Below, piece by piece: positions 53,513 to 64,000 of a DNA stretch of 64,000 nt. A model generated the notes under the pieces. The model worked only from the letters and a program-made list of their open reading frames with translations, was not told the DNA's origin and searched no databases. How positions within the stretch are numbered: position 1 is the stretch's first letter; every line of letters starts with the position of its first letter. Both the position numbers and the translations under genes were made by a program. The stretch is from Oncomelania hupensis (Eukaryota; Mollusca; Gastropoda; Littorinimorpha; Pomatiopsidae): positions 78,333,442 to 78,397,441 of the forward strand of contig CM072514.1 of the NCBI GenBank assembly GCA_036898135.1, written 5' to 3'.

Positions 53513-54263
53513 GTGGTAAAAACATAGTTCTTATGAAGCACGATTTCAGCTCAAGGCGCTGGCCGATAAAGGATCTAACACAAGCAGCGCGAGGTGCCCA
53601 CTTTCAGCCTTTGAGGGAATAGTCTGACGCCTAGACAACTGAACACAATCCTGGGCGTCCGGGTATGGGGCAGAAAATACCTACTGCTTGCTGGGTGTTT
53701 GTGTAGAAGGAACTTAGGACATGAGCGTCTGGATCTTTAAAGTCGGTGCGATGGAATGCGTGCGTGCACAGACTTTGCCTCGGTTTATACTCCCATCTCT
53801 TTCTCTCGCTGTTTCTCTCTCACACAAAATCACACACACATACACATGCACACGCTTTCTCTGTCTCTCAAACACATACGCACAAACACACTCTCTCTCA
53901 ACACACATACACACGTACACACATACACAGATGTATTGACATGAAAGGAACACAAAAGCATCGGTACAAATGTGCACAATTTACAGCAAAAACTGTTGGA
54001 CATTTTGCGAAGAATAACGAATAGTTTTATGTCGGCCGATGTACTTCTTAGTGAATGCCTTATTGTCCAGTGTAAATATTGCCTGCAAACTGTTGCTTTT
54101 ATTTTTCATGTAATGTGTAATCTTAATTTGACCTTTGTCCGTAGGACGGAGTCTCGAGGAGTATGAAATACACTTGTGCGTTCGCTATGCTAAATTGCAA
54201 TTCACTACACTACTTTATTGTTTGATAAAACCAGAAATGTGTCTTCAAATTATTTACTTTCAG
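53513..54263 (+). other. End of intron 7
   Basis: At 53552-53590 a short segment (AAGGCGCTGGCCGATAAAGG ATC) matches 11992-12020, another small repeat. A CA/TC-rich stretch spans 53800-53935. No gene. Confidence 0.5.
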
Positions 54264-54418
54264 GATTTTATCCGCCAACGTCCGGCACGGCTTACATAGA
54301 CCACAAGGACATCCGCACCAATACGGACAGCGCGAGAAAGAGCCTTGGCCTGTGTCCACAGCATGACGTTCTCTTCGAAACTCTCACAGTCAAGGAGCAC
54401 TTGCAGTTCTTTGCCATG
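54264..54418 (+). CDS. ABCA transporter, exon 8 (NBD1 Q-loop)
   Basis: Acceptor TACTTTCAG; the first two bases complete Gly with exon 7. The frame is FYPPTSGTAYIDHKDIRTNT, then ARKSLGLCPQHDVLF (the Q-loop, Gln of LCPQHD) and ETLTVKEHLQFFAM (LTVxEHL). The donor is ATG|GTGGGT, phase 0. It matches the ABCA NBD1 block between Walker A and the signature. The 20.5-kb gap from exon 7 is filled by transposons. Confidence 0.95.
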
Positions 54419-54985
54419 GTGGGTATATTTTCATCGTTTCTGTTCTCAAACCTATGTACCCTACCGGCAAATAAGAGCTTCTACACTAGGTATTTTTAGG
54501 AAGGTCGAAAATTTTGTGAATTTAAAGGTTGCGCCAAACAGTCAAAATATCAATAAAAAGCGGGTTTCAGAACCTGATAGGAAAATGTTCTTTCTAGGCG
54601 GCCGGTAGTACCATTGGAATGGTGAATGTTTCTTAAGTTCCAAAACTGACCGTTCTTTAAAGCAAGTGTAAGACACTTTTGTTTATAATTTATGGGGTCA
54701 AGAAAACACGCAATTAACTTGTTGTACCTGTCTTAAAATTCAAAATGCTTTAAAGCATGTTAATGTGGGCTTCATTTGCAGTCCAGAAATGTAATATAAT
54801 TATGTTAGGTTTATGTGCGATCACTGGACGAGTACCGCCTACTTTTGAACCTACCCATAAACGTAAGAAACGCACACAGCCGAGGGAATGTTTTCTATAA
54901 ATATGCCTATTTTGGAGGGCTTGCAGAATGATCGGTTTCACTTACGTGCATGCATAGTACATAATTGCTGAAAACAGAAGAACCA
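54419..54985 (+). other. Intron 8, first part
   Basis: No gene or repeat recognised. Confidence 0.5.
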
Positions 54986-57445
54986 AAAGTCTTGGATAGA
55001 TAGACAGAGTACTGCTCTGACCTTTACAACCACACGCCAAACGGAGACCCATCAGTTCTAGCATTTCCCCAGAACAAAGAAGAAGAAGAAGTCCTCCCAA
55101 TTCTCCAAGAAGGGGTTGAGGCAGCAGTGCAATCGCTGAAGAAGGGGAAGTCAGCGGGAGTGGACAACATACCTGCAGAATTGCTTCAAGCAGGAGGAGA
55201 AGCGATGATTGATTATCAGTAACAAGATCTGGCAAAGTGGGGATTGGCTTGCACCATGGACCCATTTGCTTGTCATCATTCTTCCCAAAACGTGTAACCT
55301 TCAAAAGTGTGAAAATTACCGCACCATCAGCCTCATCAGCCATCACAGCAAGGTCCTCCTGAAAATAATACTTAACAGTTTGAAATCCCAAGCTGAACAA
55401 ATCATAGCCGAAGAACAAGCATGATTAAGGGTAGGGCGAAGTACCACTGAGCAGATTTTTAACTCAGAATAATCTGGAAGAAATGCCTACAGCACCAACA
55501 ACATCTATATCATGTGTTTATAGACTTCAAGAAAGTGTTTGACCGAGTGTGGCATGCAGCTCTGTGGGCAACCATGAGAGTGTACATCATCAGCCCTAAC
55601 ATTATTGAAGTCATCAAAAGCCTGTATGACAAGGCTACCATTGCAATCCTCCACAACAGCGCCATCGGGAACTGGTTTAGAACAACAATCGGTGTGCGTC
55701 AAGGATGCCTACTCTCTCCAACACTCTTCAACATCTTCATAGAGCGCATCATTTCAGATGCCTTTGCAGATCACGAAGGCACAGTCAGCATAGGGGTTAG
55801 AGCAATCTCCAACATCCGTTTTGCGGAGGACATTGATGGATTGGCTGGAGAGAAACAAGAACTTGAACAGCTTGTGTCGTAAACTTCTCGTGTGTGTTAT
55901 AAAATAATTAGCTTTATTCTCAGAGGATTCCTACAAACTTGATATTGATTGTTAACAGTTTTTAATGTTCCAATTCCACGTATACACGCATTCGTCCAAA
56001 GCCTTTCTTATACAATTTCACAAGTTGAGACAGAGCGATAAACTTGAAACACTGAAGACGTAAAATACACAACAGTTTGGAACCCAACACCATTATACGT
56101 TTTTCTAATTTTATGGGTATCTTTTTTTCTCACTCATGGTAGTAGAATAATAATTAAAACGGAATTAAAAAAAAACTATATGTCCTAAGGTAATAAAATA
56201 ATAAATAGCTGAAATATTATATAATCTTATTTTTCTCGTAAGCAATCCCGTTTCCGGTCTGACAGAAAATTATATTTATCAGATTATAAAAAATATGTTA
56301 TGCATTTACAAAATTAGTGTTAATATTTTATTTCCAGCAAGTAAATCATAAAATACATAACCGTGTCTGTCATGAACAGAATCCAGAATCACCACAGTGA
56401 CAAACAGAAGTAGCCTACACAGTAACAATATTTCCATATCTTTCATTCCACTAATGCTCTATCCTAGTCCTATTTCATCCAATCACAGACACTCTCAGGT
56501 GCATATGAGAACAGCTTTCTATTCTCCAAACAGTATATAGCCGAGTCTCATCACCAAAATATTAATGAACTATGAAATATAGTTCCCATGCAAAGTGGAG
56601 ACATACGCAACGTGCCTATGTCAACAGCGGTCGCTTGTGTCCTAATTCTATAAACACGTGATGTATACACAAATGTAAATATTTGCCAACTCACTTCGTG
56701 ACAGCTTGTTCAGAGGCTAGACACCACCTCCAGAGTCTTTGGAATGGAAATAAGTACAGAGAAGACCAAAATGATGACCAACAACACCAATGGCATCAAC
56801 ACGGACATCAAAGGCCTAGGTAAATCCTTCAACAGAGTGTATAGCTTTAAATATTTAGAAGCCATTTTATCAGACGATGAATCCCGACAGGAAGACATCT
56901 CCAGGATCCCACAAACAACTGCTGCCCCAACATGTTTGAAGCCCATTTGGAAAGATATGACCATCAGTCTACACTCTCAGGTAAGGCTGCTGAGCTCCAT
57001 TGTCATCTCCATCTTCCTATACTTTTGAGAAACATGGACCCTCATTGCAGACCTACACCGAAGAATACAAAGCATGGAGATGAGGTGCTATAGAAGACTT
57101 CTGGGCATTTCCTATACCCAGCACACCACCAACGACGATGTCCGACAGACCATCACACAAGCCATTGGACAACACGATGACATGCTAACAGTGGTGAAGA
57201 AAAGGAAACTTAGATGGTATGGCCACGTCAACAGAGAGAGACTATTCTGCAAGGCGCGGTGCAAGGAGGCGGAAAAAAGGGGGACAAAAAAGAGGTGGGA
57301 GGACAACATTCGAGAATGGACTGGCTTCACTGAGCGAAGCCATGAGGGTTGCTGAGGACAGAAAAAAGATGGCGTACGCTGGTTAAACGATCATCTGTGG
57401 TGCCCCAACGACCTACGAATTACGGGATAGGATAGGATAGGTTAA
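54986..57445 (+). mobile_element. RTE-like LINE, plus strand, split by a solo LTR
   Basis: First part (54986-55874): SAGVDNIPAELLQAGGE, then NYRTISLISHHSKVLLKII, VFIDFKKVFDRVWHAALWAT (catalytic block), IGVRQGCLLSPTLFNIF and NIRFAEDIDGLAGEKQELEQ (FADD has become FAED). Second part (56709-57445): MEISTEKTKMMTNNTN, GYCRRLLG-like CYRRLLGISYTQ, KRKLRWYGHV, and a GGATA tail. Frameshifts occur. The loss of the FADD Asp and the breaks make it dead. Confidence 0.8.
55875..56703. mobile_element. Solo LTR in the RTE LINE, TSD GCTTG
   Basis: 829 bp, TGTCGTAAAC...TTCGTGACA, flanked by GCTTG at 55870-55874 and 56704-56708. The LINE frame continues after the duplication. A CCAATCACAG box and GTATATAG near 56480-56540 suggest plus-strand transcription. 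Termini (TGTC/GACA) and 5-bp duplication fit a Ty3/gypsy-type LTR, but its body is unlike the 1528-bp LTR family. Confidence 0.8.
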
Positions 57446-57753
57446 AAGCAGCTTCATGCAAACATTTTAATCTTTGGAGTGGTCGAAAAAGTGTTAACAA
57501 GTCCAATATATCCTATCCTATTCTTTCCCTAAGTCGTAGGTCGTTGGGGCACCACATAGCTTAATAATACTGATGATAATCGACGGTGCTGGTAAAAGGG
57601 ACGATGATAATGCTAATGATAGTGTTGGCGTTCGTAATAGTGAGGATGTAATGATGATGATGATGATGATGATGATGATGGTAATGATACACGCTGCTGA
57701 CTAGTTGTTCACGCTGTGTTATATACAATGTCACTGATAAATGATGGTTTCAG
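57446..57753 (+). other. End of intron 8
   Basis: 57508-57553 is a short minus-strand RTE end (TATCCTATCCTATTC, GTCGTAGGTCGTTGGGGCAC). A GAT microsatellite lies at 57650-57680. No gene. Confidence 0.6.
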
Positions 57754-57909
57754 TTAAAAGGGTGTCCTTCCCAGCAAGCGGAGCAGGAGGCAGAGGATAT
57801 GGCCCTAGAAATAGGGTTGTGGCCTAAATTTTGCTCGCCAGCGGGCTCCATGTCCGGTGGCCAGAAACGCAAACTGTCTGTCGCCATTGCCCTTATTTTT
57901 CACTCAAAA
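57754..57909 (+). CDS. ABCA transporter, exon 9 (NBD1 signature)
   Basis: Acceptor GGTTTCAG, phase 0. The frame reads LKGCPSQQAEQEAEDMALEI and then GSMSGGQKRKLSVAIALIFH. MSGGQ is the ABC signature, with Met where most ABC proteins have Leu; KRKLSVAIALI is the ABCA continuation. The donor is AAA|GTGAGC, phase 0; 52 codons. Confidence 0.95.
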
Positions 57910-58373
57910 GTGAGCAGCTTTATTGTTACCTACTTGTTTTGTTTTGATGTTGATTAAGTGTGTCTCATCGATTTCGGAAAAACTGAAGAAAATCCTCCAT
58001 CAACATGACGTCAGAATATATTGACGAGGCTTTGCTTTAGAACTCGCGAAAGATTTAATCCATTGCGTTTGTCTGGGCCGAGAATTTAGATCTGAAAATC
58101 AGCTATCGTTCACGATCGCTTCACATAGGCCTATTCACAATCATGAACTCCGATTTGGGCATTTCTTCATGTTGACATTTACACAAACACTGATAAATAC
58201 CTCCGAAATAATGTTTCGTGCACTAACTCGGCACGTTCAAAAAGATCACAAAAAGAACACTTGGATATAATTATGAATGCGCAAAACGATGCGCAAATCG
58301 ACGTACCCAGCTCTATTGAGTGTAGCACTCATTCATCTTTCAAAAGGTTATTTACAAGGATCGTTTTAACAAG
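57910..58373 (+). other. Intron 9
   Basis: Short intron with no element seen; ends TTTTAACAAG. An alternative in-frame acceptor at 58345-58346 (TTTCAAAAG) would add nine codons, but the family alignment (HSK then VVVLDEP) favours 58374. Confidence 0.6.
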
Positions 58374-58584
58374 GTGGTTGTACTGGACGAGCCGTCTTCA
58401 GGGTTGGATCCAGCCGCTCGACGGCAGATGTGGGAAGTGCTGCAGCGAAACCGTCAGGGTCGCACCATTCTACTGACCACACACCACATGGACGAAGCCG
58501 ATGTCCTGGGAGACCGCATCGCCATCATGGCTGAAGGCGTGGTCAAGTGTTGTGGCAGCTCCCTTTTCCTCAAGAAGCTGTATG
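58374..58584 (+). CDS. ABCA transporter, exon 10 (NBD1 Walker B and H-loop)
   Basis: [20 protein letters not shown] contains the Walker B aspartate, the catalytic Glu and the D-loop; then [20 protein letters not shown] with the switch His, and [17 protein letters not shown], the conserved ABCA end of NBD1. The donor TATG|GTGAGT is in phase 1. The next exon (regulatory linker and second half) lies outside or beyond recognisable sequence in the window. Confidence 0.96.
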
Positions 58585-59369
58585 GTGAGTGAGTATGCGT
58601 GCGCGGGTGTGTCGTTTTGGTGTAACGAGACATTCTGATGATTACTATCAAGTACTGAATTGCAGTTGTATTGTTTGAACTCCATATTGCGTTTCTGTTT
58701 TCTGCACGAATTTACCCTTAAAGATTAGAAATGGAGAGAGAGAGAAATATTCAGATTCCGCCCCGATGCATGAATCTATCAAACTAGAGTCCGAAATCCA
58801 TGCAACCAGTATACTCACAAACAAGAGTCGTTACATTTCTCCATCTTTTCTAAACAGTAGCGCATTACAAAATCAACATTGCACTCCTAACACGCAGACC
58901 ATCGTCTTAATTCATGGATTCTTCAATAAACATAGTCTGTACTTCCTTGTCTTGAAGGTCTACTTCCGCACCAAATGATAATTTAATGAAGTGTAGTGGT
59001 GCTGAATATAATAACACGTGCAACAGTTTTTCGGCTCAAATCATCTTAGTTTATTATACAGAGATATTTTTCGACAATACCCACTGGATTTTGTGAAAAC
59101 AGGAAAGAGAGGGGAAGGATACGGAAGTAACCTTGTGAATTTTATAATTAATGTACTTGTCAAGAGAGGCGAGTTTGGACCCAGCACTAAGGCTGCACGC
59201 CTCAAATCGTTCATCTTGCTGTAGCATTTGTAATTTAAAGTCGATGCCTAGCAGACGACAGAAGTTAAGCTTTGGTCTAAGCATGTGTAGGCTAGATTCT
59301 CGCTCAGGTAGGCAGTGACATCATTCCACTGACCTATATCCGCTATTCCCGCTAGACGGCGCTACAGAT
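58585..59369 (+). other. Intron 10, first part
   Basis: No gene. A short GA run at 58734-58746. Unassigned otherwise. Confidence 0.5.
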
Positions 59370-61689
59370 AGAAGTTAGGCGAATAGAAGCAAAGAGAGAA
59401 CAGAAGAAAATGGAAGCAGACGCAGAAGATAGGCGATTGGATTTTGAGTGGGCAGAAAAAGAACGAGACACACAAGAAAAAGAACGAGAAAGAAAGAGAA
59501 AGACAACACGAGTTGGAATTGAGGAGGTTAGGCTATGGTCCCTCAAGTTCCGCCACAACACCTCCCCACTCAGATCAACTAGATGTAGCCCCCCCACCCC
59601 ATACTAGGTATGTCGTTTCCACTTGGGCCATTCAATGAAAGAGAAAAAGGTCTAGATCTCTATCTGACTAGGTTTGAGCGCCTAGCAACAGAGTACAAGC
59701 TGGAACGTACCCATTGGGCTTTTAAGCTTAGTCAAGGGCTGAGAGGAAAAGCATATGACATCTACAGTAAGCTACCGACCAACAGAGCAACTGACTATGA
59801 CAGAGTTAAAGAGGCACTCTTAACTGGATTCGAATTCACAGGAGAATGCTACCGGCAAAAATTCCGCACCAATCGGAGAATAAAAGGAGAAAGTTACGCG
59901 CAGTTCTAAGATCGTCTATCCTCAGTGCTGGATAAGTTGGTTAGCCAGTCAGCCACTGCTAGGACTTATAATGGACTGACCGAACTATTCGTGTGGGAAC
60001 AACTACGGGAGACCATGTCCCCCGAGCTGAAAACATTCTCAATAGAGCAGGGCGCGGAAAGGCTGGATGATCTGGTCAAGGTCGCAGATAGGTACGTGGC
60101 CGCCGACGGAGAAGCCAAGAGCTTCAGGTGAGATCTAAAGCCTAACGGGAAAGAGGTTCCGAAACGAAGCCCTTACAGGGACGAGCGCACCGCGATTCGG
60201 CCGACTCACCCCAGACCTGGCCCAAATAGAGGATCCATCGCGGAATTCGGGAAAAAAAGGTCCCGCAGAACAGAGACGGTTTTGCTCGTTCTGCAACAAA
60301 AATAATCACTCCACCACGGAATGTTTCAAGTTGGCAGCACAACGAAGAGACGAGCGCGAGAGCCGGCCAGCTCATAGAGTACTAACGCAGAGCAGCGGTA
60401 CAAATCCACACCCCATCGGAGATCACCCATTGGAGACAGACACGGTCAAGGTCAACGGTAAAGTAGCGAATTGTCTGTATGACACAGGTCTATCATACAA
60501 CGCCATAGTATGCGAGTCTCTTGTATCGCGCGCGGACTTGACGGACAAGACTGTCGAACTACAAGGAGCGAACTTGACGAAACCGATGACCACTTGCCCA
60601 ATAGCTTGGATAGAAGTAGATAGCAGATACGTCACAGGACGGATCCAAGCAGCAGTTTTACAGAAACCCCTGTAAGAACTAGTGCTAGGATGTAGGTATG
60701 TGTTTCTAGGCACGCCCCCTAAAACTGTAAATATAGCTGCAGTACAAACCAGGGCCCAAGCTAAAACTCAACCACCCCAGCCCGAGTTAGCCCCGAATCC
60801 AGGACTCGCAGAGATCAAAACTGCACAAAACGACAGCCAAGTGCTTCCAGAAGTTACCGAAGGTGCACACACACCCGCACAAAGGAGACTTCTACATGGA
60901 ATATGGAGTGCTACATCGACAAGGAGATGGAGATCACACTCAGCTAGTACTGCCAGCCACCCTTCGAGCCCAAGTACTAGAGTTAGGCCACAACATGCCA
61001 CTCAGCGGACACATGGTATATGGTGCCACAGTACAGAGGATCAGCGCACACTATTATTGGCCAGGAATCACCGAGGATGTCAAGCGGTACGTGAAACCTA
61101 ACCCTGACATTCGGCCTGCAGTGGAGCATCGAGAACTGAGCTCCATTAGCCCAATAGTCAACAAACAAGGAGGAGACACCATCATCACACCTCAACGAAT
61201 CAGTTAAGTAACACTGAGAACGGGCACACACACTGATCTAGAAGGACTGTGCACTCTCCTGAAAACGAACATTAGGCCAACCAGAACAAATAGCCCAATG
61301 ATGAGACAGTAGCAAATATCGAGTACAATAGCAGCATAGTCCCATCAAGGAGCGAACTATTCGAAGTGAATTTGGACATTTAAGTTAATAAGTGTTTAGA
61401 GAATTATGTATAGAGTAGAGGAAATAAATGTGTGATATTTACTGTTAACAAGTGGCTGGACTACCTATGTTTCATAGCCGTGCGAGAGCTAGTCTAGTAG
61501 TGTGTCAGTGAATCTTTTACCATTTTGTCCCTATCTCTATAACCCTATCCGCACACAGACCGGGCTAAACATATAAATGTATTAAGATTAGTCATAGGGT
61601 GATTACACTAGCCGATCCCCGCAGACGAAAGACGAGTGGGTAATAGCATTCCATTGTGCAGAGCCCAGCAACAATAGACCCACCGTCAC
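59370..61689 (+). mobile_element. Second Gmr1-like copy, truncated and decayed
   Basis: It begins inside the gag coiled coil (QKKMEADAEDRR at about 59404) and lacks 5' LTR and leader. Gag follows: GPFNEREKGLDLYLTRFERL, WAFKLSQGLRGKAYDIY, TELFVWEQLRETMSPELKTF, with stops at 59909 and 60131 and a frameshift near 60250 before the knuckle CSFCNKNNHSTTECFK. Protease NCLYDTGLSYNAIV and then GVLHRQGDGDHTQLVLPATL of the integrase start are present. After VKRYVKPNPD (about 61107) the rest of IN, RT, RNase H and the first part of the LTR are deleted. 61330-61689 is the LTR 3' part (AGAGGAAATAAATGTGTGAT; end ACCGTCACA). Confidence 0.85.
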
Positions 61690-62008
61690 AGTACTTTATT
61701 CTGATTGATTAAATGTCTGTCAGAAATATCGTCAAATAGTAGGCTAAAGTGAAAATTCAGGAACAGAGTTTAGTCGTATTTTTGATGATAGCTTGGGTTT
61801 CACCCAAGGCAGCTGCAGTTATCTTCCTTTGAATGTGTGCTTAAGCGCTTGCTCACCGTGCAGAAGCGCGATGAATCCCCAAATGTTTGGGTGTTTCTTT
61901 CCAATGTTACTTTGGATTTCGACGATGCCAACCCTCCAGAAAATTGGTTGTTCTTGGCTCGTTATCTAATGTTCATTCTAGTTATTGGCTCGTTATTTCC
62001 TCGTTATC
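61690..62008. other. Unassigned DNA after the LTR remnant
   Basis: No recognised element. TAATG-poor and without coding blocks. Confidence 0.4.
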
Positions 62009-62227
62009 TAGTGTTCTTCAGGGACACACCACAGATTAAGGCCGAATCGTAGAAGACCTCTCTGTTTAACACATCTTCTTCTGTTGCGAATGTCTTCGTT
62101 TGACCCAACGTATTTTAGTTGGAAATATTCCGTAAACTCTAGGGTCCCTTCAGGCATGTTTTCCAGCAGTTTTTTTAAAGCCTTTCATGATGTCTTTTTT
62201 CTTTAAAAACGCCGTGGCGGTCGCCAT
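62009..62227 (-). pseudogene. Unrecognised small ORF with one frameshift
   Basis: From the minus-strand ATG at 62227 the frame reads MATATAFLKKKDIMKGFKK; a shift at the A7 run near 62180 leads to LLENMPEGTLEFTEYFQL and NRRRCVKQRGLLRFGL, with a stop at 62009. About 72 codons with a lysine-rich start. The ATG sits in a GC-rich GGCGACCGCC setting, which suggests a first exon. No family is recognised; it could belong to a mobile element. Confidence 0.25.
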
Positions 62228-62229
62228 CT

Positions 62230-63639
62230 TATCTTTAGAGCGAAGGCGGCATCTTGACGATAGGCTATAGACAATCCAAGTTTTTGTACCTTTCTCCAGT
62301 TGGCTTAAGCCATGTGGAAAAAGCAACATTCAGTTGCCAAATCAGGTAAAAACGCGAAGCATTAGTTTGAAAGCAGCAGTTTAAAATCAGATCTGAATAC
62401 TTCAATTGCAGTCCGTAGCCGAGTTAAACCATTTTATTTCGGATTTTGCTGACAACTTCTTTATAGAGGTCACCGTTTTATTTCTTGCTAAGAGACAAAA
62501 TACCATTGGGTAAATGCGGCAATCAACCTCTCCATTTAGTGTTTACAGTTGAGTAAACATGGGCGGTGTCACAGAAAAAGTTACGTCTCTATATCAAACT
62601 CTGCTCCGACTCAGATGTAGAAGGTTGTTGGGTGTTGCAAATTGCCGTCGCACATGTCCCCGTTGAACACGACCCAGTCTGCGCCATCTGCAGATGCACT
62701 CCATATCCCATTAAGAGTGGTATCTCCAAGACTAAAAGGGCAAAGGAGGAAGGTGACGTCGCCGTTCGCGTTGAATAGCTCTTCTTATGGACGATTCTTT
62801 AGGTAGTGCTCCTTGTGCGGCCGTGCTGATTTTTAACGACACCTCTTCGTTGACGATGGCAGCCGTTGATCGACTTGATGGAATGGCCCCACTTGTCATA
62901 ACAGTGTTGGCTTTTCGAACCTGTACAAAAGTTTTTAAAAAAATTTTAATCTCAATAAATCGCTATATTCCTCTCCTCTTTTGCCTTTTTGTAGATGTTA
63001 AAAAAGGATAAAATAATTTAGAACCGCAGTTCAATAGACATCTTGGTAACAGGTTGGGACCCTCACAGGGGGCACTTTCTCCACCCTTTCTTTTCTTTTT
63101 CTTTTTGTGGCCTGGAAGCAACAAATATATAGGCTATAATCGATTCCACTGTACCTCTATTTCAGCAGGATCTGGTGCGTGAAAATGCGTTCCGGACATT
63201 GTAACTGATTCCCTGGAAGATGTTGTTCGTTCTTGTGCGTGTTGACTCAACCTCGGCATTCCCTTGTTGGGCATTTCTAATAGAACTTCGTCGATGTCTT
63301 CTGGTCCACTAAGTAGGAAAACCTCTCCAAGATCAGAAACGGTTTCCCTTTGGTCGTCTTGGTCACTTCCATTGTTTTAGCTTTTTCATGTGCATTAGCG
63401 AAGAACCAGTTGATTTAAATAGTCAGTCCTAAATGCGAGCTGTACCAATGAGTTCATTTTTACAAATCGTAAATGTAATATAATTTGACTTCATAAACAG
63501 TTCAGTAAATTGGATGCTACTTTGAACAAATGTCTTTCTACATTCGATACAGTGATTTTTTTCGATAAGAATCTTTTCTGTGTTAAATACATTCATAAAA
63601 GTGATTATTCAATGAAATTCTTTTCCATAATAAGTATGT
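62230..63639. other. Intron-like DNA, nothing recognised
   Basis: Mixed AT-rich sequence. Small frames (62566-62778, 62787-63011) show no conserved motif. No RNA gene is seen. Confidence 0.4.
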
Positions 63640-64000
63640 AGCCGAGCGGAGTATTTGACGGCCCCACCCGAACTGTTAATTTCATTTATCCCTCGTAAGA
63701 AAAACATAAAAATATTTGCCCTGCAAGGCGACGAAGCGTTTTGATAGTAAACCGGTTTGCCGGTTAATAGTGCCACGACATTCTCTATAAGTCACTGCCA
63801 TTGACCTGCATAAAATGCCTCAGCACCAAAAGCTGAAGATGAATGGTCAGGCGGGGAGAACACATGTCGTGTCTCCTTATCCTGCATAACCCAATGGCCA
63901 CATCAAATGATTCTGCACAGTAGAAGCCACCCAATGCTAGACTAACCAACAAATGGAAGGTAGACAATCCCTCCCAAGCATGAACCAGTCGCCACCCAAT
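63640..64000 (+). repeat. Unclassified 470-bp repeat, copy 2 (cut by window end)
   Basis: TGTAGCCGAGCGGAGTATTT, AACATAAAAATATTTGCCCT, AGTGCCACGACATTCTC and ACAAATGGAAGGTAGACAA correspond in order to 26718-27130. TAGCCGAGCGG resembles a pol III A-box. The copy runs to the window edge. Confidence 0.55.

Noticed and set aside
53343..53541. Ser/Leu-rich minus-strand ORFs
   Set aside because: Product of the GA/GT microsatellite.
58347..58373. Nine extra codons at the start of exon 10 using the acceptor at 58345-58346
   Set aside because: In frame, but the ABCA family joins the preceding HSK directly to VVVLDEP, so 58374 is favoured.

Overview
This is animal (metazoan) genomic DNA, not bacterial. 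It has long introns with consensus GT/AG splice sites, abundant microsatellites, and dense layers of LINEs, SINEs, LTR elements and DNA transposons. The mix of repeats (RTE-, CR1/L2-, I- and Tx1-like LINEs, tRNA/5S-type SINEs and a Gmr1-like LTR element) suggests an invertebrate, most likely a mollusc. The species assignment is inference.

One host gene can be supported. It is an ABCA-subfamily (ABCA3-like) ABC transporter on the plus strand. Ten consecutive internal exons lie between about 9312 and 58584. They encode the end of the first extracellular domain, the first membrane domain and the whole first nucleotide-binding domain (Walker A, Q-loop, signature, Walker B, H-loop). All intron phases fit together. 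The 5' exons and the second half of the gene lie outside the window. Its introns, one of them 20.5 kb, are filled with transposable elements.

Layout. 1-9300 (upstream of the first recognised exon): LINE remnants; a 4.6 kb foldback-type element (1839-6405) with about 1.15 kb inverted repeats made of TTCTATG-type palindromic satellite, carrying a THAP-domain fragment and flanked by GGTAA duplications; and several copies of a SINE that joins a tRNA-like head to a 5S rRNA-like segment. 9300-33760: exons 1-7, with an RTE LINE on the minus strand (14849-17975), an L2/CR1-like LINE, a Tx1/L1-like LINE, a tandem array of splice-acceptor-like units directly before exon 4, a perfect 28-bp hairpin after exon 5, and a minus-strand solo LTR. 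33760-54263 (intron 7): a broken LTR interrupted by a TA-flanked inverted-repeat transposon, then a two-ORF LINE (esterase-like ORF1; endonuclease-RT-RNase H ORF2). That LINE is split by a young LTR retrotransposon (41109-49257) with 1528-bp LTRs and a 5-bp ACTAG duplication. 54264-58584: exons 8-10, with an RTE LINE interrupted by a solo LTR. 58585-64000: a decayed second copy of the LTR retrotransposon and unassigned DNA.

The most notable object is the 41109-49257 LTR retrotransposon. Its RT and RNase H are of the Ty3/gypsy type, but integrase precedes reverse transcriptase (gag-PR-IN-RT-RH), and its capsid region looks SCAN-like. Both are hallmarks of the Gmr1-like group, which was first described from deuterostomes. 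Other strong signals are the foldback element, the tRNA/5S chimeric SINE, the splice-acceptor tandem array and the esterase/RNase H LINE.
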